Below, piece by piece: positions 8,641 to 16,769 of a DNA stretch of 64,000 nucleotides. The DNA is taken from contig NZ_FTOB01000006.1 in NCBI RefSeq assembly GCF_900156625.1, positions 141,871 through 205,870 on the forward strand. Direction: 5' to 3'. The position numbers were made by a program, and so were the translations under genes. The DNA is from Zobellia uliginosa. Lineage in GTDB: Bacteria > Bacteroidota > Bacteroidia > Flavobacteriales > Flavobacteriaceae. Below the pieces are notes generated by a model that was given only the letters and a program-made list of their open reading frames with translations, ran no database searches and was not told the DNA's origin. The first letter of the stretch is position 1. Each line of letters opens with the position of its first letter.

Positions 8641-9639
8641 TTACTTAAGCAAAACCCTAAATATATAATCATCGGCAGTCAGGTACAGTATTTTTTCATC
8701 TTTTCCGAAAGCACAATTCGCCGTTTTTTCACCGGTATGGATTTTGGCCAACGGTTTTCCCGATCCGTTAAAAATCCATACCCCACCAGGGCCCGTAGCA
8801 AACAGATAGCCCTTGCTGTGCATCTTCATACCATCGGGCAGGCCTTGTTGCCCTTCTTGACCTACCAATGGGGTTAGGTCGTAAAATATCCTTTTGTTTT
8901 CGACCCTTCCCGTTGATAAAATATCGTATTGGTACCATACGGCGTGTTCGGGATTCGAAACCGCCACGTACAATTTGGAAGCATCGGGACTTACCGCAAT
9001 ACCATTCGGTCTTGATAATTTATCTACCAAAACGATTTCCCCCGAGGTTTTTAAACAATACACCCCTTGAAAATCGAGTTCTTTTTGGGGATCGTCCATC
9101 TGTTGGGGCAAACCATAAGGCGGGTCGGTAAAATAGAGATTCCCATCGGCATCGAAAACACCGTCATTCGGGCTGTTAAAGCGCTTCCCTTCAAATGAAT
9201 CGGCAATTGCTTCATAATTTGCCTTAGGGGCGTTCAACCCGCTTTTCATTTTGGCTACCCGCCGTTCCCCGTGCTGCATCAACACAAGCTCCCCTTTCGG
9301 GTTCAACAGCAATCCGTTCGAACCGGGCTCCGCCCCGTAATCGCTTTTACCCAAATAACCTGAAGGCTTGAGGTATTCGCTAGTATTTCCTAGGGCATCG
9401 ATCTTAAATACGGTATTGTTCGGGATGTCGGAAAACAAGAGGTAATCGCCATCCGCAATCCACAAGGGGCCTTCCGTCCATGCAAATCCACTGCCTATAA
9501 CTTCAATTTTCGCATTGGCATCTATAACCTGTAATGCCTCACTATCAAGAATCTCAACTGAAAAGCGGTCTTCCCTTTCTTGTGAAACAAGTGTGGTGTG
9601 AAGGCCCATCACTAAAACAAATGCTAAAATTATTTTCAT
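8641..9639 (-). CDS. Secreted SMP-30/gluconolactonase family lactonase
   Basis: Six-bladed beta-propeller lactonase of 332 residues, read from the ATG at 9639 (a TTG two codons upstream is also possible). The N-terminus MKIILAFVLVMGLHTTLVSQ is a signal peptide, so it works in the periplasm. GFAWTEGPLWIADGDYLLFSDI carries the metal-binding Glu typical of SMP-30 proteins; NSPNDGVFDADGNLYFTDPP and RPNGIAVSPDASKLYV carry the conserved Asn and Asp ligands. It hydrolyses sugar lactones such as gluconolactone or galactonolactone to the acids. It sits 33 bases downstream of a GntP-type permease and a galactonate dehydratase, so it would supply the free sugar acid for uptake. Confidence 0.88.
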   Translation of the reverse strand: MKIILAFVLVMGLHTTLVSQEREDRFSVEILDSEALQVIDANAKIEVIGSGFAWTEGPLWIADGDYLLFSDIPNNTVFKIDALGNTSEYLKPSGYLGKSDYGAEPGSNGLLLNPKGELVLMQHGERRVAKMKSGLNAPKANYEAIADSFEGKRFNSPNDGVFDADGNLYFTDPPYGLPQQMDDPQKELDFQGVYCLKTSGEIVLVDKLSRPNGIAVSPDASKLYVAVSNPEHAVWYQYDILSTGRVENKRIFYDLTPLVGQEGQQGLPDGMKMHSKGYLFATGPGGVWIFNGSGKPLAKIHTGEKTANCAFGKDEKILYLTADDYIFRVLLK

Positions 9640-9672
9640 GTCCAATTATTTTAAATCGATTATCCCAGATAC

Positions 9673-10995
9673 TTAGCCCATAAGTTGTGAAATACAGAAT
9701 ATCAAGGTCATGGCCGAAGTACCTAAAACCAAGGTCCCAACCGTCTGTATCTGATTTCCTTGCTTGACGTCCATTCCCGTTAATGTGGTAAACACCCAAA
9801 AGAAGCTATCGTTGGCGTGTGAAACTACGGTAGAACCGGCTCCAATGGCCAAAACCGTCATCGTTTTCATAAAGGTTTCATCTAGGCCCAAGGCGGGCAT
9901 CATAGGCGCGACAATGGAAGCCGTTGTTATCAAGGCCACCGTAGAGGAACCTTGGGTAGTCTTCAAACAGGCTGCCAATAAAAAAGGAAAAAATAAACCT
10001 ATGGACATACCCGAAAAGCTTTCGGTAATCAACTCGGCGAAACCAGAGTTTTGAAGCATGGCCCCAAAAATGCCCCCTGCTCCCGTAATTAAAATTATGG
10101 GTGCGGCAATACGCAATGAATCGCCCAACCAACCTGTTGCCGAATAGACTTGCGCATCTAACTTCTCAGGAAGCAATAAAGACAAAGCCACCCCTATCAG
10201 CAATGCTATTACAGGAGTACCCAAAAAAGCAATGACCGGATATACCGCCATGTCCGTCATATAAAGTTCCGGATAATCAAAAACCGATTTTAAAACAATC
10301 AGAATAATCGGCACTATAATACACAACAAGGAAAGCGACAATTTGGGTCGATGTACCACATCGGGAGCAACTTCCATCCGAATGGGTACATGTACTTTGG
10401 AAGCTATTTTGGTTGCAAAAAAATAGCAGCTGACCAAAGACAAAGAGCTAACGATCAATCCCCATAAAATAACACTACCCAATTCCGCATTCAAAATACC
10501 GGCCGCGGCAATTGGCCCGGGTGTCGGCGGCACCATTACATGGGTGGCGGTCAGTCCCAATGCCAAGGCGGCGGTAGTACCGGCATAAGAAACCTTGGCC
10601 TTTTCGGAAAGGGCCTTGTTCAGCGAATTCATAATAATGAAGGCACTATCGGCAAAAACGGGAATCGAAAGAAGATAGCCCGTAAGCATCATGGCCAAGT
10701 GAATGGATTTCTCGCCAATAAGCCGAATCATACGCGTAGCAATGACCATAGCCCCACCTGATTTTTCGAGTACGGTTCCTATGGCCACACCAAAGAAAAT
10801 AATAAGTCCGATTTTGCCCATGATGCTACCAAAACCGTTGTTTACCGAGTCGATAATAGCCTCTACGCCCATTCCGGTGATGAATCCGTAGCCAATGGCA
10901 GCCAGTAAAAGCACAAAAAATGGATGGATTTTCCATCGGACAATGCCCATGATAATAAAGGTCAGGGCACAAATTAAAGCTACAAGATAAAGCAT
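9673..10995 (-). CDS. GntP family gluconate/sugar-acid:H+ symporter
   Basis: Membrane transporter of 440 residues with about 12 or more hydrophobic segments, the usual size for GntP. Typical signatures are GLTATHVMVPPTPGPIAAAG in the middle and FLLAACLKTTQGSSTVALIT near the C-terminus, followed by GAGSTVVSHANDSFFWVF. GntP proteins import gluconate and related aldonates with protons. It lies 72 bases downstream of a D-galactonate dehydratase gene and 33 bases upstream of a periplasmic lactonase gene on the same strand, so galactonate or a similar aldonate is the likely substrate. Confidence 0.9.
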   Translation of the reverse strand: MLYLVALICALTFIIMGIVRWKIHPFFVLLLAAIGYGFITGMGVEAIIDSVNNGFGSIMGKIGLIIFFGVAIGTVLEKSGGAMVIATRMIRLIGEKSIHLAMMLTGYLLSIPVFADSAFIIMNSLNKALSEKAKVSYAGTTAALALGLTATHVMVPPTPGPIAAAGILNAELGSVILWGLIVSSLSLVSCYFFATKIASKVHVPIRMEVAPDVVHRPKLSLSLLCIIVPIILIVLKSVFDYPELYMTDMAVYPVIAFLGTPVIALLIGVALSLLLPEKLDAQVYSATGWLGDSLRIAAPIILITGAGGIFGAMLQNSGFAELITESFSGMSIGLFFPFLLAACLKTTQGSSTVALITTASIVAPMMPALGLDETFMKTMTVLAIGAGSTVVSHANDSFFWVFTTLTGMDVKQGNQIQTVGTLVLGTSAMTLIFCISQLMG

Positions 10996-11067
10996 AGGTG
11001 GTTGGTTAAAGTTGGATTAATTTAAGAACTAAATCACTCGAAAACTGATATTTAAGCTATTATTTTT

Positions 11068-12225
11068 TTACCATTCGGCAAAACTACCGTCTTCATTTCG
11101 CCAGACAGGATTGGCCCAGTTATGCCCAATTTTCTGGCCTTCCCTCAACTTCTCTTCGTTGATCTCTACCCCGAGGCCCGGTTTTTTCAGAAGTTCTATA
11201 TAGCCATCCTTAACATCGAACACTTCGGGATTGTCCATATAATCCAACAGATCAAAACCTTTGTTGTAATGAATACCCAAGCTACTTTCTTGGATTGCCG
11301 CATTAATGGAATTGAAATCTACATGTAGGCATGAGGCAAGCGCTACCGGGCCCAAGGGACAATGTGGCGCCAGGGCTACGTCATAAGCTTCCGCCATGGC
11401 CGCGATTCTTCGCACTTCCGAGATTCCCCCGGCATGGCTTAAATCGGGCTGGATGATATCTACCGTTCCCCTATGCAAAAGTTCCTTAAAATCCCAACGG
11501 GAAAACATACGTTCGCCGGTTGCTATTGGAATACTGGTATATGGGTAAATATGATCAAAAGCTTCCTTGTTCTCACTCAACACCGGTTCCTCGATAAACA
11601 TAGGGTTGTAGGGCGCCAGTTCGTCGATCAGACGTTTGACCATGCCTTTATGTATTCTTCCGTGAAAATCGAGTCCGATATCCAAAGTATCACCAAACTC
11701 CTCCCGAAGCAATCGGATATTATCGGCCACGGTCTTAATTTTCTGTAAGGAATCGATCCACGCAAAGGCTCCCGTAGCATTCATTTTTACGGCTTTGTAG
11801 CCTTGCTCTACTTTTTCCCTTGCCTGCTCCAGAACGACTTCGGGGTGATCCCCTCCTATCCAGCAGTACATTTTCATTTTCTTTCGCACCGCACCCCCTA
11901 AGAGATCGTATACGGGAACACCGAGGTGTTTGCCCTTAATATCCCAAAGCGCTTGGTCTATTCCTGAAATAGCGCTCATAAGAATAGGCCCGCCGCGATA
12001 GAAACCACCACCATAGAGCGTCTGCCAAATATCTTCTATATCATTGGCCGAACGACCGATAAGATACTGTGACAATTCGTTTACACAGGCTTCGACCGTA
12101 GCGGCCTTGCCCTCTATAACCGGCTCGCCCCAACCTATGATCCCACTTTTCGTGGTTATTTTGAGAAAAAGCCAACGTGGCGGTACTTTAAAGAGTTCTA
12201 TTTTTTCGATTCGCAAGTCATCCAT
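11068..12225 (-). CDS. dgoD: D-galactonate dehydratase (enolase superfamily)
   Basis: Enzyme of 385 residues in the mandelate-racemase subgroup of the enolase superfamily. It dehydrates D-galactonate to 2-keto-3-deoxy-D-galactonate. I read it from the ATG at 12225; a TTG three codons upstream is an alternative. Close agreement with E. coli DgoD, from memory of that sequence, is visible over the whole length: GGFYRGGPILMSAISGIDQA, LDFHGRIHKGM (metal ligand Asp and general acid/base His), FIEEPV and GERMFSRWDF with metal ligand Glu residues, then LAPHCPLGPVALAS with the catalytic His. It is the first gene of the galactonate cluster with the GntP permease and the lactonase. No kinase or aldolase is adjacent, so the rest of the pathway must lie elsewhere. 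Confidence 0.92.
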   Translation of the reverse strand: MDDLRIEKIELFKVPPRWLFLKITTKSGIIGWGEPVIEGKAATVEACVNELSQYLIGRSANDIEDIWQTLYGGGFYRGGPILMSAISGIDQALWDIKGKHLGVPVYDLLGGAVRKKMKMYCWIGGDHPEVVLEQAREKVEQGYKAVKMNATGAFAWIDSLQKIKTVADNIRLLREEFGDTLDIGLDFHGRIHKGMVKRLIDELAPYNPMFIEEPVLSENKEAFDHIYPYTSIPIATGERMFSRWDFKELLHRGTVDIIQPDLSHAGGISEVRRIAAMAEAYDVALAPHCPLGPVALASCLHVDFNSINAAIQESSLGIHYNKGFDLLDYMDNPEVFDVKDGYIELLKKPGLGVEINEEKLREGQKIGHNWANPVWRNEDGSFAEW

Positions 12226-12263
12226 ACTATTCAACTAAAGTTCTAGGGTTATTTTTATCTCAC

Positions 12264-12288
12264 CGTAGTGGCAGTTTACACCGCTACG
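12264..12288 (-). promoter_or_regulatory. Inverted repeat upstream of dgoD, possible operator
   Basis: CGTAGTGG and CCGCTACG form an 8-base inverted repeat with one mismatch and a 9-base spacer, centred about 50 bases before the dgoD start. No regulator gene lies nearby, so an operator role is speculative; it could equally be a leader hairpin. Confidence 0.3.
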
Positions 12289-12364
12289 ATTGGTTTCCCC
12301 TAAAGTAGTGAATAATATTGAAGTGTAATTCGTACGTTTAAAATAAGCGCAGAAGTCCGCCCAT

Positions 12365-12395
12365 AAAAAAACCTGTCTCGAACGATACAGGTTTT
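12365..12395 (-). terminator. Terminator of rimO
   Basis: Nine-base perfect stem AAAACCTGT / ACAGGTTTT with a ten-base loop. On the minus strand the stem runs into a T-run of about seven. It lies about 40 bases after the rimO stop codon. Confidence 0.8.
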
Positions 12396-12435
12396 CAATT
12401 CTTTACAAAAAAGGCCCTATTTCTAGGGCATATCA

Positions 12436-13737
12436 CTATACCGGCTCGCCGTACAGATCGAAATCTGCGGCATCGGTTATTTTTATATTTGCAAACTCTC
12501 CCTGTTTCAGATAGTATTTTGACGCATCGATAAGGACTTCGTTATCAACATCGGGGGAATCGAATTCCGTTCGTCCGACAAAGTAGGTTCCTTCTTTACG
12601 ATCAATAATACAACGGAAGGTCTGTCCGATTTTTTCTTGGTTCAACTCCCACGAAATTTGTGATTGCAGCTCCATGATCTCGTTAGCCCTTTCTTGCTTG
12701 ACCTCTTCGGGAACATCATCTTCCAAGGTATAGGCGTGGGTATTCTCTTCATGGCTATAGGTAAAGCAGCCCAATCGCTCAAAACGCATTTCGGCCACCC
12801 ATTCTTTTAGGGTTTGGAAATCTTCTTCGGTTTCCCCAGGATAACCGACGATCAACGTGGTACGAATGGCCATTTCAGGTACCGCCGCCCTAAATTCTTT
12901 TAGCAACTTAGTCGTTTTGGCCTGTGTTGTACCGCGACGCATACTTTTTAGGATGGAATCTGAAATATGTTGCAAGGGAATATCCAAGTAATTACAGATC
13001 TTAGGTTCTTCCTTCATTACATCAAGAACATCCAAAGGAAAGCCCGTCGGGAAGGCATAATGCAATCGGATCCACTCAATGCCTTCAACTTTCACCAAAG
13101 CTTGCAATAGCTCGGCCAAGTTTCGCTTTTTATAGAGGTCCAGACCGTAGTAGGTCAAATCTTGCGCAATGAGAATCAGTTCCTTCACTCCCTTTGCGGC
13201 CAATTTTTCAGCTTCGGTCACCAAATCATCAATAGGTGTACTCTTATGCTTGCCCCTCATAATAGGAATGGCACAGAACGAACAAGGTCGATCACAACCT
13301 TCGGCAATTTTTAAATAGGCATAGTTTTTTGGCGTGGTCGTCAAACGCTCCCCTATAAGCTCGTGCTTATAATCGGCACCAAGGGCTTTCAATAAATTAG
13401 GAAGTTCACTGGTACCGAAATACTCGTCTACATTCGGAATTTCCTTTTGCAAATCGGGCTTGTAGCGCTCACTAAGACATCCGGTCACGAATACCTTATC
13501 TACTTCACCGGCCTCTTTCTTCTGAACATATTCCAGAATCGTATTGACACTTTCCTCTTTTGCATTGGCGATAAAGCCGCAAGTATTAATTACAACAACA
13601 TTACCTTCCTCCTCATGTACCACTTCCTTTTCGTTGGCACGCAACTGCCCCATGAGCACTTCGGAATCATACACGTTTTTCGAGCATCCCAAAGTAACTA
13701 CATTGATTTTATTCTGCTTCTGCGATTTTGTTCTCAT
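12436..13737 (-). CDS. rimO: Ribosomal protein uS12 methylthiotransferase RimO
   Basis: Radical-SAM enzyme of 433 residues that adds a methylthio group to a conserved aspartate of ribosomal protein uS12. The start at 13737 (MRTKSQ) places the UPF0004 domain first: TLGCSKNVYDSEVLMGQL and VVVINTCGFI, with three Cys for the auxiliary cluster. The radical-SAM CX3CX2C motif is in AEGCDRPCSFCAIP. A TRAM domain ends the protein (IIDRKEGTYFVGRTEFDSPDVD). The SKNVYDSEVLMGQL wording distinguishes RimO from MiaB. It has its own terminator. In many Bacteroidota it lies next to ftsY, and here a serine-hydrolase gene stands between them. Confidence 0.95.
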   Translation of the reverse strand: MRTKSQKQNKINVVTLGCSKNVYDSEVLMGQLRANEKEVVHEEEGNVVVINTCGFIANAKEESVNTILEYVQKKEAGEVDKVFVTGCLSERYKPDLQKEIPNVDEYFGTSELPNLLKALGADYKHELIGERLTTTPKNYAYLKIAEGCDRPCSFCAIPIMRGKHKSTPIDDLVTEAEKLAAKGVKELILIAQDLTYYGLDLYKKRNLAELLQALVKVEGIEWIRLHYAFPTGFPLDVLDVMKEEPKICNYLDIPLQHISDSILKSMRRGTTQAKTTKLLKEFRAAVPEMAIRTTLIVGYPGETEEDFQTLKEWVAEMRFERLGCFTYSHEENTHAYTLEDDVPEEVKQERANEIMELQSQISWELNQEKIGQTFRCIIDRKEGTYFVGRTEFDSPDVDNEVLIDASKYYLKQGEFANIKITDAADFDLYGEPV

Positions 13738-13857
13738 AATTGGAAATTGACCGCAAAAATACAACAAGATGAACGAACGGCTTCCTTTTGGTACGATTTC
13801 TTCTTGAATTGCGTTAAACTTTAATAGGCATTTGACGTCCTATAAGAAATCGAGGTC

Positions 13858-14958
13858 ATGAAATATACCACCAGCACTGTGCTATGCTTCCTTTTACTAG
13901 TTCTTTTCAGTTGTTCCTACGACAAGGTAGAACCCGAAGTCGAAATCGCCCCAGTTCCACAGGGCATGTATTTTCCTACCACTTCAAGTACCTCTTGGGA
14001 AACACTCACCCCTACCCAACTCGATTGGAACGAAACGGAAATAGAAAACCTATATGAGTATTTAGAGGAAAACCGTACCAAGGGCTTTATGGCATTAAAA
14101 GACGGCCGTATCGTTCTTGAAAAATACTTCAACGGCCATACTGCCGATAGCCAATGGACCTGGTTCTCCGCCGCCAAGAGCCTGACGGCGACCATCACCG
14201 GTATTGCACAAGGGGAAGGCCTGCTGCATATTACCGACAAAACCTCCGATTATCTCGGAACGAATTGGACTTCACTACCTATAGAAAAGGAAAACCTGAT
14301 TACCGTACAGCACCATTTAAGCATGACCTCCGGCCTAACCGACCATGTAGGTGACTACATACCATGGGTCTGCACGACCCCAAGCTGTTTGGAGTATACT
14401 GCAGATGCCGGCACCCGTTGGGCCTACCATCAAGGGGCTTTTATCGTTCTTCAAAATATTCTGACCCAAAGTACGGGAATGGACTTCCAGAGCTACGGAA
14501 AAGCCAAACTTGAAGACCGGATCGGAATGCAGGGAAACTGGACCAAAGCCCTAGGTTTGAACCTATATAACAGTACCACCCGAAGCATGGCTCGCTTTGG
14601 ACTACTCGCCCTGAACAAAGGCAGTTGGGACGGGAGTTCGATCGTAAGCAAAACCTACTTCGACCAAATGACCGATACCTCCCAAGAACTAAATAAAAGC
14701 TATGGCTATTTGTGGTGGCTAAACGGAAAACAAAGTTATATGGGTACGACCTCCCAAGAAGTGGTATCGAGCGCACTTATACCCAATGCTCCCTCCGACC
14801 TATTTGCGGCCCTAGGTGCCAACGACCAGAAAATCTATGTGGTCCCTAGCAAAGGTCTGGTTATTGTTAGGTGTGGTGAAAGTGCAGGAGAAAACCAATT
14901 AGGACTCTCAAGCTTCGATAATGAACTGTGGGCTAAATTAAATGCCGTTATACCTTAA
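13858..14958 (+). CDS. Serine hydrolase lipoprotein (class C beta-lactamase-like)
   Basis: Exported protein of 366 residues. The N-terminus TVLCFLLLVLFSCSY has a lipobox with Cys19 or so as the lipid anchor. The catalytic SXXK motif appears as WFSAAKSLTATITG, as in class C beta-lactamases, D-alanyl-D-alanine peptidases and esterases; other family pieces are HHLSMTSGL and YGYLWWLNG. Substrate cannot be predicted; cell-wall peptides and esters are both possible. The gene is inserted between the conserved neighbours ftsY and rimO, running opposite to both. Its last 11 bases overlap the 3' end of ftsY tail to tail. Confidence 0.85.
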   Translation: MKYTTSTVLCFLLLVLFSCSYDKVEPEVEIAPVPQGMYFPTTSSTSWETLTPTQLDWNETEIENLYEYLEENRTKGFMALKDGRIVLEKYFNGHTADSQWTWFSAAKSLTATITGIAQGEGLLHITDKTSDYLGTNWTSLPIEKENLITVQHHLSMTSGLTDHVGDYIPWVCTTPSCLEYTADAGTRWAYHQGAFIVLQNILTQSTGMDFQSYGKAKLEDRIGMQGNWTKALGLNLYNSTTRSMARFGLLALNKGSWDGSSIVSKTYFDQMTDTSQELNKSYGYLWWLNGKQSYMGTTSQEVVSSALIPNAPSDLFAALGANDQKIYVVPSKGLVIVRCGESAGENQLGLSSFDNELWAKLNAVIP

Positions 14959-15904
14959 AGAAGGAGTCTACAAATTCATGCTTATTGAACACCTGTAGAT
15001 CTTCAATTCCCTCTCCGACGCCAATATACTTAACGGGAATTTGAAATTGATCGGAGATACCGATGACCACACCTCCTTTTGCGGTACCGTCTAATTTGGT
15101 AACTGCCAACGAAGTTACTTCCGTGGCCTTGGTGAATTGCTTGGCCTGCTCGAAAGCATTCTGCCCGGTTGAACCATCGAGTACCAACAAAACGTCATGG
15201 GGCGTATTATCGACCACTTTTTGCATTACCCGTTTCACCTTTGTCAACTCGTTCATCAAGTTCACCTTGTTATGAAGTCGACCTGCCGTATCGATAATCA
15301 CGACATCGGCATCTTGCTTGACGGCCGAACTCAAGGTATCGAAAGCGACAGAAGCCGGATCACTGCCCATTTTTTGTTTTACGATGGGCACGTCAACACG
15401 ATCGGCCCACACCTGTAATTGATCGATGGCCGCAGCACGGAAGGTATCGGCTGCACCTAAAACCACTTTCAAGCCCTGCTTTTTAAACTGATAGGCCAAC
15501 TTACCAATGGTCGTGGTCTTCCCCACTCCATTTACACCTACCACCATAATGACATAGGGTCTTTTATCTTGCGGTACGGAAAATTCCGTTTGGTTCCCCA
15601 AATTGGTCTCGGAAAGAAGACCGGATATTTCTTCGCGAAGAATAGTATTGAGCTCATCGGTACCCATGTACTTATCCTTAGCGACACGAGCCTCGATGCG
15701 GTCAATAATTTTTAAGGTGGTGGTGACCCCAACATCGGAAGAAACAAGAACTTCCTCTAGGTTATCCAGTACATCGTCATCTACTTTAGACTTACCGGCA
15801 ACCGCTTTGCTAAGCTTAGAGAGAAAGGAAGTTTTAGATTTCTCCAAGCCCTTATCAAGGCTTTCCTTTTTCTTTGAAGAAAATATATTCTTGAACAAAC
15901 TCAT
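14948..15904 (-). CDS. ftsY: Signal recognition particle receptor FtsY
   Basis: SRP-dependent GTPase of 318 residues that docks ribosome-SRP complexes at the inner membrane. A short charged N-terminus (FKNIFSSKKKESLDKGLEKS) replaces the long acidic A domain of E. coli FtsY, as is usual in Bacteroidota. The NG domain follows: VGVNGVGKTTTIGKLAYQF (P-loop), DTFRAAAIDQLQVWA (G2), DTAGRLHN (G3), TKLDGTAKGG (G4). It lies at the end of the rpmB-rpmG-DUF4295 row, after a terminator-like hairpin and its own candidate -7 box, so it may be transcribed both ways. Confidence 0.96.
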   Translation of the reverse strand: MSLFKNIFSSKKKESLDKGLEKSKTSFLSKLSKAVAGKSKVDDDVLDNLEEVLVSSDVGVTTTLKIIDRIEARVAKDKYMGTDELNTILREEISGLLSETNLGNQTEFSVPQDKRPYVIMVVGVNGVGKTTTIGKLAYQFKKQGLKVVLGAADTFRAAAIDQLQVWADRVDVPIVKQKMGSDPASVAFDTLSSAVKQDADVVIIDTAGRLHNKVNLMNELTKVKRVMQKVVDNTPHDVLLVLDGSTGQNAFEQAKQFTKATEVTSLAVTKLDGTAKGGVVIGISDQFQIPVKYIGVGEGIEDLQVFNKHEFVDSFFKV

Positions 15905-15926
15905 GTTTTCTTTGTATTAATAGGCT

Positions 15927-15934
15927 CAAAGATA
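15927..15934 (-). promoter_or_regulatory. Candidate -7 box for ftsY
   Basis: On the minus strand TATCTTTG matches TAnnTTTG exactly, 23 bases before the ftsY ATG. No TTG is seen at the ideal distance upstream. Confidence 0.35.
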
Positions 15935-16032
15935 ATAAAGTAAGGCGGAAGTTTTTACTTTAATTGACACCACCATGGCTTTAAAGCATTCCATTTTTAC
16001 CCCAGGTTTCCCCATCTCGGGATAGGAGCAAC

Positions 16033-16062
16033 AAAAAAAGCCCCTTCTTTACGAAGAGGCTT
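16033..16062 (-). terminator. Terminator after the rpmB-rpmG-DUF4295 genes
   Basis: Imperfect stem AAGCCCCTTC / GAAGAGGCTT (nine of ten pairs) with the loop TTTAC. On the minus strand it ends in a run of seven T. It lies 21 bases after the DUF4295 stop codon and separates the ribosomal genes from ftsY, perhaps only partly. Confidence 0.7.
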
Positions 16063-16082
16063 CATCATACTGTAAAAGTATC

Positions 16083-16235
16083 TTACTTTTTAGACAACCA
16101 TTCATTGACCGCTTCTGGGGCCATAACGGATTCAACAAAAGTATAAGAACCACTTTTTGCCGATTTCACCATTTTAATGGCTTTTGTCAATCTTTTTGAA
16201 CTTGTCTGTAAACTTGCTACCGTCTTCTTTGCCAT
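16083..16235 (-). CDS. DUF4295 family protein
   Basis: A 50-residue basic protein, too small to stand out by length alone. Translated from the ATG at 16235 it reads MAKKTVASLQTSSKRLTKAI, continues with KMVKSAKSGSYTFVESVM and ends in NEWLSKK. This matches the DUF4295 family, found in Bacteroidota directly after rpmB and rpmG. The size, the high content of Lys and the constant position beside two ribosomal protein genes suggest a ribosome-associated role, but no function is established that I know of. It lies 36 bases after rpmG and is followed by a hairpin terminator. Confidence 0.92.
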   Translation of the reverse strand: MAKKTVASLQTSSKRLTKAIKMVKSAKSGSYTFVESVMAPEAVNEWLSKK

Positions 16236-16271
16236 GACTAATTTCTTTTATGTCCCCGTTGATACGAAAAC

Positions 16272-16454
16272 TTATTTAATCTCCTTATGGATTGTCATCC
16301 TCTTTAAAATAGGATTGAACTTTTTAATCTCCATTCTTTCGGGAGTGTTCTTTTTGTTCTTGGTAGTGATATACCTTGAAGTACCAGGCATGCCCGAATC
16401 TTTATGTTCGGTGCATTCCAAAATAACCTGTATTCTATTTCCTTTCTTTGCCAT
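16272..16454 (-). CDS. rpmG: 50S ribosomal protein bL33
   Basis: Ribosomal protein bL33 of 60 residues. [20 protein letters not shown] and [20 protein letters not shown] are the conserved parts. The zinc-binding CXXC pairs of some bL33 forms are missing (only one Cys is present), so this is the zinc-free type. It is 11 bases downstream of rpmB and part of the rpmB-rpmG-DUF4295 operon. Confidence 0.96.
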   Translation of the reverse strand: MAKKGNRIQVILECTEHKDSGMPGTSRYITTKNKKNTPERMEIKKFNPILKRMTIHKEIK

Positions 16455-16465
16455 CGTATTCTAGC

Positions 16466-16702
16466 TTATTTTACCAATCCTTCTGCCTTTGCTTCTTTCA
16501 AAACCGCAGAAATACCCCTTTTGTTGATAATTTTCAACGCTTTTGCTGAAACCTTCAAAGTTACCCAACGGTCTTCTTCGGGAATATAAAAACGTTTCTT
16601 AGAAAGATTGACATTAAACCTTCTTTTGGTCTTATTGATAGAGAACGATACATTGTTACCGAACATCGCTCTCTTTCCCGTAATTTCACAAACTTTTGAC
16701 AT
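16466..16702 (-). CDS. rpmB: 50S ribosomal protein bL28
   Basis: Ribosomal protein bL28 of 78 residues. The start SKVCEITGKRAMFGNNVS and the C-terminal part VSAKALKIINKRGISAVL are typical. A full Bacteroidota promoter lies 28 bases upstream, in the gap after cinA, so the ribosomal genes can be expressed independently of the cinA operon. Confidence 0.96.
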   Translation of the reverse strand: MSKVCEITGKRAMFGNNVSFSINKTKRRFNVNLSKKRFYIPEEDRWVTLKVSAKALKIINKRGISAVLKEAKAEGLVK

Positions 16703-16729
16703 CGCGCTGATTTTTCTTTAAACAGGGTG

Positions 16730-16760
16730 CAAATTTATATCATTTTTATGGGATGGACAA
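16730..16760 (-). promoter_or_regulatory. Promoter of rpmB-rpmG-DUF4295
   Basis: On the minus strand TTG (16760-16758) and TAAATTTG (16737-16730) are separated by exactly 20 bases, an ideal match to the Bacteroidota -33/-7 promoter. The -7 box ends 27 bases before the rpmB ATG. It is the clearest promoter in the window. Confidence 0.75.
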
Positions 16761-16769
16761 AAGAATATT

